Source: Haemaphysalis longicornis | Lineage: Eukaryota; Arthropoda; Arachnida; Ixodida; Ixodidae | DNA: 64,000 nucleotides | NCBI GenBank assembly: GCA_013339765.2 | Contig: CM023454.1 | Location: forward strand, 138,046,942-138,110,941 | Direction of reading: 5' to 3' | In this document: piece after piece, positions 10,615 to 21,310 of the stretch | How positions within the stretch are numbered: the stretch's first letter is position 1 | Layout of the letters: each line of letters opens with the position of its first letter | Made by a program: the position numbers and the translations under genes | The notes under the pieces: model-generated | Databases searched by the model: none | Told to the model about the DNA's origin: nothing | Seen by the model: only the letters and a program-made list of their open reading frames with translations

Positions 10615-11467
10615 GTGACGACGTCTGGCGTATACAACCACTACACGGCATTTTCATTGGTTGTCAAAGACCTTTATTATTTGATTGCACAAGATAAATT
10701 GCTTCCTTTTTTAGAACACGAGACCGACATTTACGGACCCGTCGCATTTCAGAACGCTGCACGTATGACGTTGCCGGATTTCAAGATCTTGTTGCCTTTT
10801 ATTTGAACTCTACTTTTTCAACCTGGAACGGCGGAACTTATCTCCAAAAGAATGGCATCTGCATTGGTTCATGCATCGCACCCATATTAAGTGAATTTTA
10901 TTTAGCTCGCGAAGATAGGGATTTAGCAGACCGACTCAAGACAGCCATGCTAGCAAACATTTCTACATTTTTTACGTATACCTAGTTGTGTTTCCATGTG
11001 ACAAACAGAGCAATAAAACATTGATGCAACAACTCCTAACAATTTTTTATTACTGCTTGAAGCCTCTAATAGTAACCCATGAACTAACCGTTGGAGGATG
11101 TATCCGATTTCTCGATCTTGACCTTTGTTTTAATGATGAGCACATTTGTTGTAAATACGAACCTCGAGGCAAGAAGTCGCTTCTTGCGTATGACTCACCG
11201 CATTCGAATCTGGTTGAAAGAGGAATTGCGAATCTGTGCCTGAAAAATTCACTTGTTAAGTCATGCGTTCCTATGATGTGTTTTAGTTTCATGGATCAGG
11301 TTAATCGCCTAGAAATGCAGGTTATCCTACATATACTACCTAAGAGTTATCGTATACAGAAATATTCGACTAGGCCTAATAAAGCGTTGCATAATACAAA
11401 AGGAAATAACGTTGCAGTAGCTGCGTCGCTCAATAACTTTCCAGACTATGCAGACAAAGACAAGTGA
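10615..11467 (+). pseudogene. PLE reverse transcriptase, C-terminal half, catalytic site lost
   Basis: The frame encodes YLQKNGICIGSCIAPILSEF, the PLE counterpart of the GTxMGxxxAP block. Next comes the position of the YVDD motif at about 10970-10985, which reads FYVYLVVF in the best frame with a frameshift, so both aspartates are gone. Downstream (10988-11467) are palm/thumb blocks such as GGCIRFLDLDLCF and CKYEPRGKKSLLAYDSPHS. Three frames are needed to read it. It cannot be active. Confidence 0.7.
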
Positions 11468-11535
11468 ACAGCGAAAACCCAAGTTCTGAGCTTGTAGGAA
11501 GAAGCACCAACGACAGTTCAATCCATGTGCCACAA

Positions 11536-11867
11536 ACGTAGTTTACAGCATACCTTTATTGTTTGGCAGAGAACATATCGGGCAAACTGGGAGATGTGTT
11601 TATGATAGGCTAACGGAACACAGTTGCAAAGTGGAAAAAAGCAAAAGCGGTCATCTAGGAGCACATTTTAGGGACTGTCCTGTGTGCGAGCCTATCTTCA
11701 GTAGTACCGCAATATTGTGTAAAAATAAGCATAAACTGACGAGGGAGATTATTGCGGCCCATAAAATAGCGAAAAGAGAAGGAAAGTGTGTAAGCGTCCC
11801 TTTCTGTCGCACTATCAGCAAAAGAAATCACCTATCTACACAATTTGAATGCACATGGTGGCAGTGA
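11536..11867 (+). pseudogene. PLE GIY-YIG endonuclease domain
   Basis: This domain nicks target DNA in endonuclease-bearing PLEs. The frame reads NVVYSIPLLFGREHIGQTGR (VVY...IGQTGR is the GIY-YIG core), then RLTEHSCKVE (the conserved Arg/Glu region), HLGAHFRDC, and a C-terminal KHKLTREIIAAHKI (a catalytic Glu candidate). The first 'GIY' tyrosine is present, while the second reads HIG instead of YIG. The frame is open from 11536 to the stop at 11867 but is cut off from the RT by stops. Confidence 0.7.
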
Positions 11868-11967
11868 TGTCGTGGCGGATTTGTTATATTTTATTTTCGC
11901 ATGTTATGTGTCGATTTCTTTGTTGCCTTGATTTCTGCTGTATTTATATGCCAGATGTCAAAGCCTC

Positions 11968-12050
11968 AAACTTCAGTTGTTAGTCAGCGCCTGTGTGTCG
12001 TGCTCTAACTATTGTCCTCCTTTCTTGTTTGCGCTGTGAATTCAAGATTA
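11968..12050. repeat. Right inverted terminal repeat of PLE
   Basis: Inverted copy of 10526-10607, ending CTGTGAATTCAAGATTA. Confidence 0.8.
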
Positions 12051-13639
12051 CAAAGCAGCTCCCTGAGCTACACCACTACAAAAGAAACGGATGAATTGTG
12101 GTCAAGGATACTTTACGCAAGCATGTGTTTCCGTGAGAACTCTCAAATAAACGTATTGCTGACCCACAAGTGCATATTTTGAATCTTTGAAGTAACAGCG
12201 TCGTGATTGGTGCAGTAGCAGACGTAGCTTACATGCCTAAATACATCTACTGTATGAACATTACATTGCATATTCTGCTGAATATGCTCACTTCTGCAAG
12301 TGTATTGTACTTTTGTACTTTTTGTACTTTTTGTACTTTTGTACTTTTGTACTTTGTACTTTTACCTCTCTTGCATATAAATAGACAATCCATCAGAACA
12401 TCATTTTCCTCCAAAACCGTTGCACGCGCGCTGAAATACCTGATTTCAGTCCTCGGGAAGGATTATCAATTACTAGAATAAAGTGGTACTTACCGGGTAT
12501 ATTTCTATCTCTACTTTTGGGAATGACAATAAAACTAGATCTTGTTTTAGAGTAGAAAGTTGAGCTAGTTGAATCTGATTCCGGTTTAAAGCGCGGACAA
12601 ACGATACACAAAAATAGGACAACACGAGCGCTTTCTTTTAACTGTTTCTATCAACAAAACAGTCGGTTTTGTTTATTCCTTGGAAATATTTTGTACGAAA
12701 AATGTATATAAATGGAAACCAGTACAAGAAAAATCGAACAGTCAATGTTTTTTTGAAATATTTTGTAAGTTGTAACGTGTCGGGTGGTACGAATTGCGAT
12801 GTTCATGAAATAAAATTTTTCAGTTTCGTGAGTTCGAGCAAACACACAAGCGGAGGGGGCGGATTGCTTAGTTCCGACAATATGAGGTATCGGTACCAGG
12901 TATCATACTAACAATAAAATACAATGAATACTTTCACCCCACGAGTATTTGCCAGTCGATTCAAAGTAGTCATTAGTTATTTCATTTGGTCAGTGGACGG
13001 TGGAATTGAGACATAATATTTATTGATAAGGTTCTATGCTGCCGCCAGCCTCTTTTGATTGACGTGAGCAGATGCATTTCGTTGGTACAAACTTTCAGCA
13101 ACTCCTCTTCTGTATTTATTTTATTTCGATGCATTCTGCATTTTTCTAATGACTTCTGAATGTGTACGTGCAAACTAGCTACAGTCTTTCTATATCACCA
13201 TAAATGTTCGAAACTGCTCTGAATTTTTTATTGTTTTATGTGGTTCGGGGCCTTAAGAGTGAAACACTGTGTACAGACGCAATAACATTTGAATAAAACT
13301 ATTCTAAGCATCCTCTACTGTACCTTTCCTAACACCGAGGAGCAGCTTTTAAACTTGTAGTTCGAATCGTGTAAAGCCTGCTTTGTAATAGGCTGAAAAG
13401 CAACATTACCGCCTAAATTATCTTTTTGTGTTTTTTTAGTGTGCACAAATACACACACCCATTACGGATGTCGCAAAACACACATCTGACTCTGATAGGG
13501 TTATTTTAAATATCACGAAAATATTTGCAGATAAAGTCGCAACCTTGTTCGATGTTGCAATCTTATTAATAACTGTGGGACTGTAATCTTAAGTATATCG
13601 ACGGCAACCGGCACTTTTTATGTGAAGCTTTAGTGAAAA
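12051..13639. other. Unassigned AT-rich stretch with a (TTTGTAC)n microsatellite
   Basis: The only clear structure is a TTTGTAC/TTTTGTAC slippage tract at 12308-12362. The frames present carry no domain motif. Confidence 0.45.
12308..12362. repeat. (TTTGTAC)n microsatellite
   Basis: Seven to eight units of 6-9 bases built on TTTTGTAC, with length variation in the T run. Confidence 0.8.
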
Positions 13640-13735
13640 ATACTGAATGAATTTGAGGCGCTAAACAAGGAGACCCACAAGAAACACGTAGACACAGACA
13701 AGGCGCCACTTCCAACTAAATTTTATTCACTAGCA
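13640..13735. repeat. Possible PLE terminus fragment
   Basis: The block AATGAATTTGAGGCGCTAA ... CAACTAAATTTTATTCACTA has the same layout as the segment at 14930-14960 (AATGAATGAGGCGCTAAC ... TTTATTCAAC), which starts a foldback element. It is short and unpaired, so the assignment is tentative. Confidence 0.3.
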
Positions 13736-14565
13736 TGTTCAACCAACTAGACCTGATTAGGCTTTTGAAGCTTTAGTGCTCTCACTGATGTGGTTGTACG
13801 TACGTACGCCCGGCAGTAAAGCCAACTTTCGCTGACAATGACGATGACTATTCCTCGTTGAAGTAAAAAAACAGTTCCCGTTGCGCGAATCGAACTTGGG
13901 TCCCTTACTTTAGAAAACAGTGTCAATTCGATTGCTCGGTTTTGACATGGTCGAAGTGAACGCCAAGCAGCAGATACCTATTCGTGCCGCACACCCAAAA
14001 CCCTAACACCGGACCCACGGAGAGCATACCCGATATTTCAATGGTGATTCCTTGATACTAGTGCGTAGCTCCAGAGTAGCGCACACTCACAGTTTGGGAT
14101 TGTCCATCTAAAGCACCATTACAAAAAAGCTTCGTGTTCAACCATCGTTGTCGTTCGACGGAAGGGTGGAATATTTCTTCATAATGGTAATATTGAAATC
14201 ACCCCCCCCCCAATAAGTGGCAAATAAAGGGCTTTTCTCGAACGTAGTGTAGAATTTGCGGGAAAAAATAAAAAAATTGAGCAATATACTATTTTGGAGG
14301 CCGACACACAACACTAGAAGCCTTGTTTTGGCGAAGGTACATCGCAACTTTCTACAGCAAGTGCACAATTATTACTATATGCAACCACACCCGCCATAGC
14401 ACCACCTTGTTTGCTTATTCGTTTAAAATAAATGAGTACATCCTGGTAATTTAAACATGTCCGGGTGTCGTCAGACAACCTTCCGTAAATTATCCTAAAT
14501 ATCCAATTTCTAAAAAGAAATAAAATAATGAAAACCTTCGTTGTCCAGATGGTCACCCAGTATGC
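13736..14565. other. Unassigned
   Basis: Contains a C-tract at about 14203-14211 and chance frames on the minus strand. At 13880-13910 a short stretch resembles an inverted tRNA B box (GAATCGAAC), but no fold supports a tRNA. Confidence 0.4.
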
Positions 14566-15617
14566 ATTTAAAAGGGAGACATTATTAAACACTTAGCCTG
14601 CATGTTTACAAAATCGCGGTGATTCTACTTCGTGATATGCAAATTAAGTGGGTGTCAGCAATGCTTAATACAATACGTCGGACATTTGCTGACGGCATAT
14701 CTCGGCGAGAAGGTTTTACTTAGGCTATCCAAAATATGAGAGCAAAACGTACACTTTCCAAATAGTTTCTTTTAAAGAACTACTGAAACTACCAGTTGTG
14801 CTCCTGCTCTTTTATTGCCATACTACGAGCTTTTTCAGTGCAGGGCAAAAATGTTGTAAATAGTTGGAAAAGCGCTTTTTTGTAACACAAGGGACAAAAC
14901 TACAGCGAAAAAAACCAGACAGAATGAATGAGGCGCTAACAAACAACTGACGTTTATTCAACAAAGAAGAAGGAAATATATAGATGATCCACCACTTATG
15001 CCAACACTGTGCGCATGCGTCAAATTTTTTTGTTTATTTATACCGGAGATACTCCTTTTCTTTCTCTACAAGGTAAAGGAAGGGGAGCTCACGCACTCTC
15101 CTTCTATTCCGATGTCATGCAAAATGCCTCCCAAATTTCTTGGGTATTTTATCATTTGATTTGAGCAGTACCTCGGTATCATTGAATGCCGGAGCGCATT
15201 TGACTGCCGGAGCGCTTCTACAGTCGAAGCAGTGCAATGAGAGATTACCCCAAATGGTCTTCTGCTCACACAGCGCTCCGGCAGTCAAATGCGCTCCGGC
15301 ATTCAATGATACCGAGGTACTATTCAAATCAAATGATAAAATACCGAGAAATGGGAGGCATTTTGCATGACATGGAATAGAAGGAGAGTGCGTGAGCTCC
15401 CCTTCCTTTACCTTGCTAGAGAAAGAAAAGGAGTATCTCCGGTATAAAAAACAAGAAATTTGACGCATGCGCACAGTGTTGGCATAAGTGGTGGATCATC
15501 TATATATTTCCTTCTTCTTTGTTGAATAAACTTCGTTGTTAGTTAGCGCTTCATTCATTCTTTCTGGTTTTTTTCGCTCTAGGTTTGTCCCTTAATACAA
15601 AAAAGCGTTTTACCAAC
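14566..15617. repeat. Foldback repeat, copy A (with shared 5' flank)
   Basis: 14566-14862 is a flank shared with copy B. 14863-15617 is a long palindrome with arms of about 370 bp. GTTGGAAAAGCGCTTTTTTG at the left is inverted at the right end, and internal blocks (GATGATCCACCACTTA, GGAGCGCATTTGACTGCCGG, GATACCGAGGTA) occur once per arm. It codes for nothing; the frames across it are mirror images of one another. The TTTATTCAACAAAGAAG wording resembles the ends of tick PLEs, so it may be a PLE reduced to its inverted termini. Confidence 0.75.
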
Positions 15618-15641
15618 GGAAACTTGAGAACCAATCCCAAG

Positions 15642-15722
15642 AAGATGGCCTTTCTTGAGGGGAAAAATGGTTACGAAAAGGTTTCGAGACGTTGATGGAA
15701 ATTTTTTGCATGACACCACTGC
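15642..15722 (-). mobile_element. Internal scrap of the neighbouring CR1-like LINE
   Basis: About 80 bp match 16795-16875, inside ORF2 just after the YADD motif, in the same orientation (shared blocks GTTTCGAGACGTTGATGGAA and TTGCATGACACCACTG). The scrap lies directly against the 3' end of the full LINE, so it is a second piece truncated at both ends, not a continuation. Confidence 0.75.
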
Positions 15723-16142
15723 AATAATGTGTGATTACATAATGTAAGTATACAAGAGAAGGTCCCAAGGTAAGAAACCGTGGGCGGGACCTCCTATGCT
15801 TCTACACCAGAAAGGGCGAGCATATAAAAAGACGTAGTCGGAATTCAGCAATCCATTAGCACGTAACGGAAAAAAAAAAATAGTGGGCGATACAGAAACA
15901 CATCAAAAGCACACAATAGCAAAGTATACCTAGAATACAGGTCAACTGTGTATACTGCACAGACCAAATGAGAACAAACAATTCAAGAAAAAGAAAAAAA
16001 ATTGAAAAATAAAGTAAAATACATTTTTGTTCGAAATATTCATACATGGTTACATGCAAACAAAAACAACAAAAAAACAAGATGCCAGAAGTGTTCTCCA
16101 CAACCAAAACCGGTAGTAGTGGCATACCCCAAATTTCCCTTT

Positions 16143-16325
16143 TTATTCCAATAAATGCATGCGTAAATGCTTTTTAAAGAAGAACAAGGATTTAGAGTTT
16201 TTAAGGTCAATGCTTAAGTGTTCCAAAAGCTTATTGCGGAAAATGCGATAGTTTGTTTTCCATAATTTGTTCGTACTTTGGGTAATAACAGATTATTTTG
16301 AGATGCAAAACGTGTATTATTACGG
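16143..16325 (-). pseudogene. Frameshifted C-terminus of the CR1-like ORF2
   Basis: Directly after the ORF2 stop, a second frame reads NTRFASQNNLLLPKVRTNYG and then SAISFWNT. A third frame continues LSIDLKNSKSLFFFKKHLRM to the stop at 16143-16145. This is the conserved tail of CR1-type ORF2 (N-TRFA ... R-NYGK--I-F ... WN-LP). Two single-base shifts therefore separate it from the main frame. Confidence 0.7.
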
Positions 16326-19001
16326 TTGGACTTTAAAATGGGAAGGGAACATGTCTAGAACAAGGTCATTATTTATTGCACGAAATAACATGATGGCAAG
16401 ACTATATGCATATAATTTAGAAAGGGGAAGAATATTCAATTGAGAAAATAAAGGCGACGACGGTGATAGACGAGGCGAGGAAGTAATGATACGCATGACC
16501 TGTTTTTGCATCTTTTCTAACGGGCTAATGTGAACATTGTATGCGCCTCCCCACGATGAAATGCAATAGTTTAAGTGACTGTGGATGAATGCAAAATATA
16601 GACAAGTGAGAGTTCGAACATTAAAGAAATGCCTTGCGCTTAGAAGTGCCCTTACTCCATAAGCAATTTTTTTGCAGGTAGCGACAACATGAAAATGGAA
16701 TTTTAGGTGCGTGTCTATAATAATACCCAGAAAAGAAGCTTTTTTATGTAACGGAATCGGTTGAGAATTGATATTCAAGGATGAGATGGCGGGCAATTTT
16801 CTTTGAGGGGAATAGAAGGGTACGAAACAGGTTTTCGAGACGTTGATGGAAAGTTTATTTGCATGACACCACTGCTCGAGGGAGAAGAGGTCCGATTGTA
16901 AATTAGAGATAAGGGAATCGATATCCTGATGGTGCGATAAAATAGTGGTGTCATCGGCATAAAGTATACAAGTGGAATAGGAGAGGCACAGAGGAAGATC
17001 ATTAATGGAGGTTAAAAATAACAGGGGGCCTAGAATAAAACCTTGTGGAACACCCCTGTTTGTTATTACCCTAGCGGAATTGTGACTGTTGATGGAAACA
17101 ATTTGATACCTATCTTGAAGAAAACTTTTTATAATTGTTAGACCTGGACCAGTTATGCCATAATATTCCAATTTTTTAAACAAAATGCTATGATCAATGG
17201 TGTCAAAAGCTTTCGAAAAATCTATTAGGACCGCTCCCGAGATGTTACCTTCATCGATGTAAGATTTAACCTTATCAGTAAAAGTAGCAATGGCAATGTC
17301 GGTTGAGAAACCTGGTCGGAATCCAAATTGGTTGAAAGTGAGAATATTAAACCTTTTGAAATACCTAGACAACCTTACCTCTATCAGTTTTTCTAGAATC
17401 TTGTCGAAAAAAGAAAGAATGGAAATTGGCCTATAGTTGTCCGGGTTTGTAGGATCACCTTTTTTAAATATAGGAACAACCTTAGCCCCTTTAAGACGCT
17501 GTGGAAAAATTCCGGTCTTAAATACACAGTTAAAAATGTGGCTCAGTACGTGTGATATAAGTTTACTAATGATAACAGCATTTTTGCCATGAATACCATC
17601 TAAGCCAGGGCCTGTTACTTTTAGTGTGTTAAGAATGGACTCAACTTCCTGTGGACACGTGGGGTTTAAGAAAAAAGATTTCAAACTGCGATTGAAAGGC
17701 GGAGCATAATGCGAAGCCGTGGCGACAGGAACATTACGGAAGAAAGTTTCGCAGAAAGCATTTGCAATTTCTGCGGGTTCGGTGATAACGGATACATCCT
17801 TGCCTAGAGTAATTACTCTGTCGGGTAGTTGGACCTTATTTAAAAATTCATTAAGTATTTTCCATTTTTTCTTTACGTCATTGCCACATTCCTGAAGGCA
17901 TTTTTCGTAATAGTTACGTTTAGCTCTTTTGAGTACAAGGGAAATGATTTTACCATAAGTATTTAGGCGCATTTTAAGTTTGTCATTAAAAGGTTGTCGT
18001 TTAGTTTTTTTATATAGGTTATCCTTCTTACGCAAGGAACGTAAGAGAGATGTTGTAAGCCATGGTGCGCGCGGACTAGAGTATTTTCGATTGGACTGAT
18101 CTATGGTAGTGCAGTCATTAACCGCACAATTAATGACAGTGCAAAACTGGTCCAAGGCAACTTCAGGGTCGGAACAGATGGTAATAGGGGACCAGTCAGT
18201 GCTAGAAATTAAGTCGAAGTATTTTTCTCGGTCAAAGAAAGAACTGAAGTTCGGTTTATTAATGTTTATGGGTCTAGTATCGAAGCACAGAAATACCGGG
18301 AAATGGTCTGTAATCAATGTCTCAATTACACCAGCAGTGGGGGGAGTGAAAAAGTTTGTCAAAATGTGATCAAGTAACGATTCAGAACCCCTATTACTAC
18401 ACCTCGTAGGAACAGAAATTAGCGATTGAAAACCATAACTAGAAAAACAACTCATGTACTCTAAACAAACAGAATTGGAGGTATCAAGAATGGTAATGTT
18501 AATGTCACCCAAAATTATAACGTTTTTGTTTTCGAGAGATAGTCTATCAAGAACGAGTGAAAATGCACTAAAGAAAGCTGATAGTTCGGATGAGGCGGAC
18601 CGATAAATTGTGCCGCAAACAGTTTTACATCTGTTGTCACAGGTTATGAAAGTATCAAGTTCCACCCAAACGGATTCACATTTCGGCACGTTAAGCGATA
18701 AGTCAAGTCGGCGTTTGTAAGCAATGTTTTTATGAATGTACAGACCAGAACCACCGTAAGGATCCTCGGAACGATGGCAATATTCGGACGAATAACCGGG
18801 AATGTTGAAAAGGTTTTCATCGGAGGGTGTTAGCCAAGTCTCAGAAAAACATAACAGTGAAAAGCTGTGTTCCAGGGAATCAATGAAAGTGCTAATATTA
18901 TCGTAGTTCTTTCTCAAGCTCCGAGCATTAATATGTATTGCGGATAGCCCTTGCAGATTACTCAAGGCTTTTTTGACGTGCTCAGGCGATACGTAAGACA
19001 T
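16320..19001 (-). CDS. CR1-like LINE ORF2: APE endonuclease plus reverse transcriptase
   Basis: An open frame of 893 codons. The endonuclease (residues about 1-240) nicks target DNA: INARSL, SETW (Glu near 54), ILGDIN (Asp near 165), LLDHILTN and ITDH (His near 231) are all present. The RT (about 480-750) copies the RNA at the nick: NYRPIS (near 521), DFSKAFD (near 595), GVPQGFILGP (near 648; relatives mostly have S where this copy has F) and YADD (681-684). All catalytic residues visible to me are intact. The frame stops early at 16320, and the usual C-terminal block continues in another frame to about 16143, so the protein lacks about 55 residues. Start codon choice is uncertain, because translation in such LINEs may couple to ORF1, which ends only 39 bp upstream. 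Confidence 0.8.
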   Translation of the reverse strand: MSYVSPEHVKKALSNLQGLSAIHINARSLRKNYDNISTFIDSLEHSFSLLCFSETWLTPSDENLFNIPGYSSEYCHRSEDPYGGSGLYIHKNIAYKRRLDLSLNVPKCESVWVELDTFITCDNRCKTVCGTIYRSASSELSAFFSAFSLVLDRLSLENKNVIILGDINITILDTSNSVCLEYMSCFSSYGFQSLISVPTRCSNRGSESLLDHILTNFFTPPTAGVIETLITDHFPVFLCFDTRPININKPNFSSFFDREKYFDLISSTDWSPITICSDPEVALDQFCTVINCAVNDCTTIDQSNRKYSSPRAPWLTTSLLRSLRKKDNLYKKTKRQPFNDKLKMRLNTYGKIISLVLKRAKRNYYEKCLQECGNDVKKKWKILNEFLNKVQLPDRVITLGKDVSVITEPAEIANAFCETFFRNVPVATASHYAPPFNRSLKSFFLNPTCPQEVESILNTLKVTGPGLDGIHGKNAVIISKLISHVLSHIFNCVFKTGIFPQRLKGAKVVPIFKKGDPTNPDNYRPISILSFFDKILEKLIEVRLSRYFKRFNILTFNQFGFRPGFSTDIAIATFTDKVKSYIDEGNISGAVLIDFSKAFDTIDHSILFKKLEYYGITGPGLTIIKSFLQDRYQIVSINSHNSARVITNRGVPQGFILGPLLFLTSINDLPLCLSYSTCILYADDTTILSHHQDIDSLISNLQSDLFSLEQWCHANKLSINVSKTCFVPFYSPQRKLPAISSLNINSQPIPLHKKASFLGIIIDTHLKFHFHVVATCKKIAYGVRALLSARHFFNVRTLTCLYFAFIHSHLNYCISSWGGAYNVHISPLEKMQKQVMRIITSSPRLSPSSPLFSQLNILPLSKLYAYSLAIMLFRAINNDLVLDMFPSHFKVQP

Positions 19002-19040
19002 AGAAAATTTAACAAAGCATGGAAGTGGGTGAACCAGTGT

Positions 19041-19268
19041 TTACACGCTGAAACACCTTAGATCGCTTTCGCATGCGAGCCGGTACACTGGTCCATCTAG
19101 TGTCTTTCTAGCCTTGATAATACAACGATCCGTCCAGACGAACATCCACTTATGTTGCTTTTTCCGGTCGAGTGCCTTTGAGAAAAGTCGTTTATTGTCA
19201 GGCGTTAAGTGCTCATTAACGTAAATCGGAGCCTCTTGAGAAGCGGAAAAGCCGAGATCAGTGGTTTT
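19041..19268 (-). pseudogene. CR1-like LINE ORF1, C-terminal fragment
   Basis: The minus-strand frame is open from the element's broken 5' end to a stop at 19041-19043. It encodes APIYVNEHLTPDNKRLF, KKQHKWMFVWTDRCIIKAR and ending RCFSV. The I(Y)VNE-LT ... KKWKFVWT--GKI--RK pattern is the C-terminal RNA-binding/FP-like domain of LINE ORF1 proteins. Only about 75 codons remain because of 5' truncation. ORF2 begins 39 bp downstream. Confidence 0.65.
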
Positions 19269-20340
19269 AAAAGGGAGAAATTATTAAACACTTAGCCTGC
19301 ATGTTTACAAAATCGCGGTGATTCTACTTCGTGATATGCAAATAATGTGGGTGTCAGCAATGCTTAATACAATACGTCGGACATTTGCTGACGGCATATC
19401 TCGGCGAGAAGGTTTTACTTAGGCTATCCAAAATATGAGAGCACAACGCACGCTTTGCAAAAAGTTTCTTTTAAAGAACTACTGAAAGTACCAATTGTGC
19501 TCCTGCTCTTTTATTGCCATACTACGAGCTTTTTCAGTGCAGGGCAAAAATGTTGTACATAGTTGGAAAAGCGCTTTTTTGTAACACAAGGGAGAAACCT
19601 ACAGCGAAAAAAACCAGACAGAACGAATGAAGCGGTAACTAACAACTTAAGTTTATTCAACAAAGAAGGAGGAAATATATAGATGATCCACCACTTATGG
19701 CAACACTGTGCGCATGCGTCAAATTTCTTTGTTTATTTATACCGGAGATACTCCTTTTCTTTCTCTATCAAGGTAAAGGAAGGGGAGCTCACGCACTCTC
19801 CTTCTATTCCCGATGTCATGCAAAATGCCTCCCAAATTTCTCTGGGTATTTTATCATTTGATTTGAGCAGTACCTCGGTATCATGGAATGCGGGAGCGCA
19901 TTTGACTGCCGGAGCGCTTCTACACTCGAAGCAGTGCAATGAGAGATTACCCGAAATGGTCTTCTGCTCACACAGCGCTCCGGCAGTCAAATGCGCTCCG
20001 GCATTCAATGATACCGAGGTACTATTCAAATCAAATGATATAATAACCAGACAAATTCGGGAGGCATTTTGCATGACATCGGGAATAGAAGGAGAGTGCG
20101 TGAGCTCCTCTTCCGTTACCTTGATAGAGAAAGAAAAGGAGTATCTCCAGTATAAAAAAACAAAGAAATTTGACGCATGCGCACAGTGTTGCCATAAGTG
20201 GTGCATCATCTATATATTTCCTCCTTCTTTGTTGAATAAACTTAAGTTGTTAGTTACCGCTTCATTCATTCTTTCTGGTTTTTTTCGCTCTAGGTTTGTC
20301 CCTTGTGTTACAAAAAAGCGCTTTTCCAACCATGTACAAC
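19269..20340. repeat. Foldback repeat, copy B (with shared 5' flank)
   Basis: 19269-19561 repeats the flank of copy A (AAACACTTAGCCTGCATG, GGTGTCAGCAATGCTTAATA, GCTGACGGCATATCTCGG). 19552-20340 is the palindrome. Its arms reach further out than in copy A: GTTGTACATAGTTGG at the left pairs with CCAACCATGTACAAC at the right. It is about 95% like copy A by eye, in direct orientation. Confidence 0.75.
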
Positions 20341-20754
20341 TACCGACACAAACTAGCCCAACAACAAGCCTTACTGAGCAAAAATTTTGCGTTACGCTGA
20401 TGGGTTCGGGAATGTCCAATGTGATATCTTTTTCCGGAAGACGATCCCTTTCTTACTTTTGGAGAACAGCGTCCCGCTTGGATAGTGAATTAGGCTGAAC
20501 AGTGCTGTTCGTTTAGTCAGCGACCCGCGCAGATTCATGGGGGCACAACTGGAATGCCCGATTTAACTTTGAATCCATGACTACTTAACTATCTTTGAAA
20601 ATGATTTCACCACTAGATTCTGTTTTTCCCTAAAGACGCCGTGGAATTTAAGGTCAACGTTTCGAGAGTACTGTTGGAACTGACCAAACGTGTGTCAGAA
20701 CACGTGCATTGTTTTTAACGTGTAAGGTCTTCTCCTACATGCTTTGCTCTCTCC
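20341..20754. other. Unassigned
   Basis: No domain, arm or RNA motif seen between foldback copy B and the next repeat. Confidence 0.4.
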
Positions 20755-21310
20755 TTCACAAGCACCATACTTGTCTTCTGGTTCGTACGCATATTTTTTT
20801 GAGCCTATGGCGGTCTGCATATACTGTTCTGCCCTGATGCGTTTGTGCGACACAATAGCTTTCGTGTATTTTGCTCGTAGATGATTGTTGTGCACCTTTT
20901 TGTGAGGAACATAGCTATGGTTCTATGCTCCCGACTAGAAGGCCAAACCTTAGGTGGCCTAAAGTTTATCGATCCTTATATTGACGTCTACATACCTAAT
21001 TTCAGTGTAACTTCAGGTTCGATGGAGCTGATCGGTGGTCGTTTGCTCCTGAGCCATCGGTGAGTTCTGCAGTGCGTTTGGCTCCCGTTATCTATACACC
21101 TCCCAACAAGCTGAACTCTTTGAGCTGATTCATCGACTCCGCGGGCAGTTTGATATACGTAATTCGCCAACCCGGGTGTTTTCGAAGCCAATGGCCTTAC
21201 TATTCAGCAGCATGTGATGACTTGCTGCAGCATTCCGGTGTTCCAGTCACACGCAGTGCCCGTCCATCTCCTTTATCCTCTCCAGGAAAAGGATGACATA
21301 AAAAAACAGC
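20755..21310 (+). repeat. Unknown interspersed repeat, copy 1
   Basis: About 555 bp recur at 22480-23035 in the same orientation, about 85% alike by eye. Shared blocks include GAGGAACATAGCTATGGTTC, ATCGATCCTTATATTGACG and TTTCGAAGCCAATGGCCTT. No terminal repeats, A/B boxes or coding domain are visible, so the class is unknown. Confidence 0.65.

Larger units (their letters stand above)
10526..12050 (+). mobile_element. Penelope-like element remnant with inverted terminal repeats
   Basis: The element is bounded by an 82-bp sequence at 10526-10607 and its inverted copy at 11968-12050, both beginning with TAATCTTGAATTCAC. Between them are the C-terminal half of a PLE reverse transcriptase and a GIY-YIG endonuclease. 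PLEs are known to have terminal repeats in direct or inverted orientation. The N-terminal RT region is missing: the left terminal repeat joins the frame directly. This is an internally deleted copy. Confidence 0.75.
15723..19268 (-). mobile_element. CR1-like LINE, 5'-truncated, near-intact ORF2
   Basis: On the minus strand this contains the last 75 codons of ORF1, a complete-looking ORF2 and a 3' UTR of about 420 bp. There is no RNase H, and the order APE endonuclease then RT, with a NTRFASQ-type C-terminus, fits the CR1/Jockey supergroup. The 5' break at about 19268 falls exactly where foldback copy B begins. It is much better preserved than the other LINEs here, so it is probably the youngest. 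Confidence 0.8.

Noticed and set aside
13880..13910. Inverted B-box-like motif as a SINE or tRNA
   Set aside because: No A box at the right distance and no fold.
14981..15510. Overlapping 119-codon and 76-codon frames in the foldback
   Set aside because: They are the two arms of one palindrome, so plus and minus frames encode the same peptide. No domain.
19683..20498. 271-codon plus frame as a gene
   Set aside because: Runs through both arms of foldback copy B (mirror peptide within one frame) and into the flank; disrupted in copy A.
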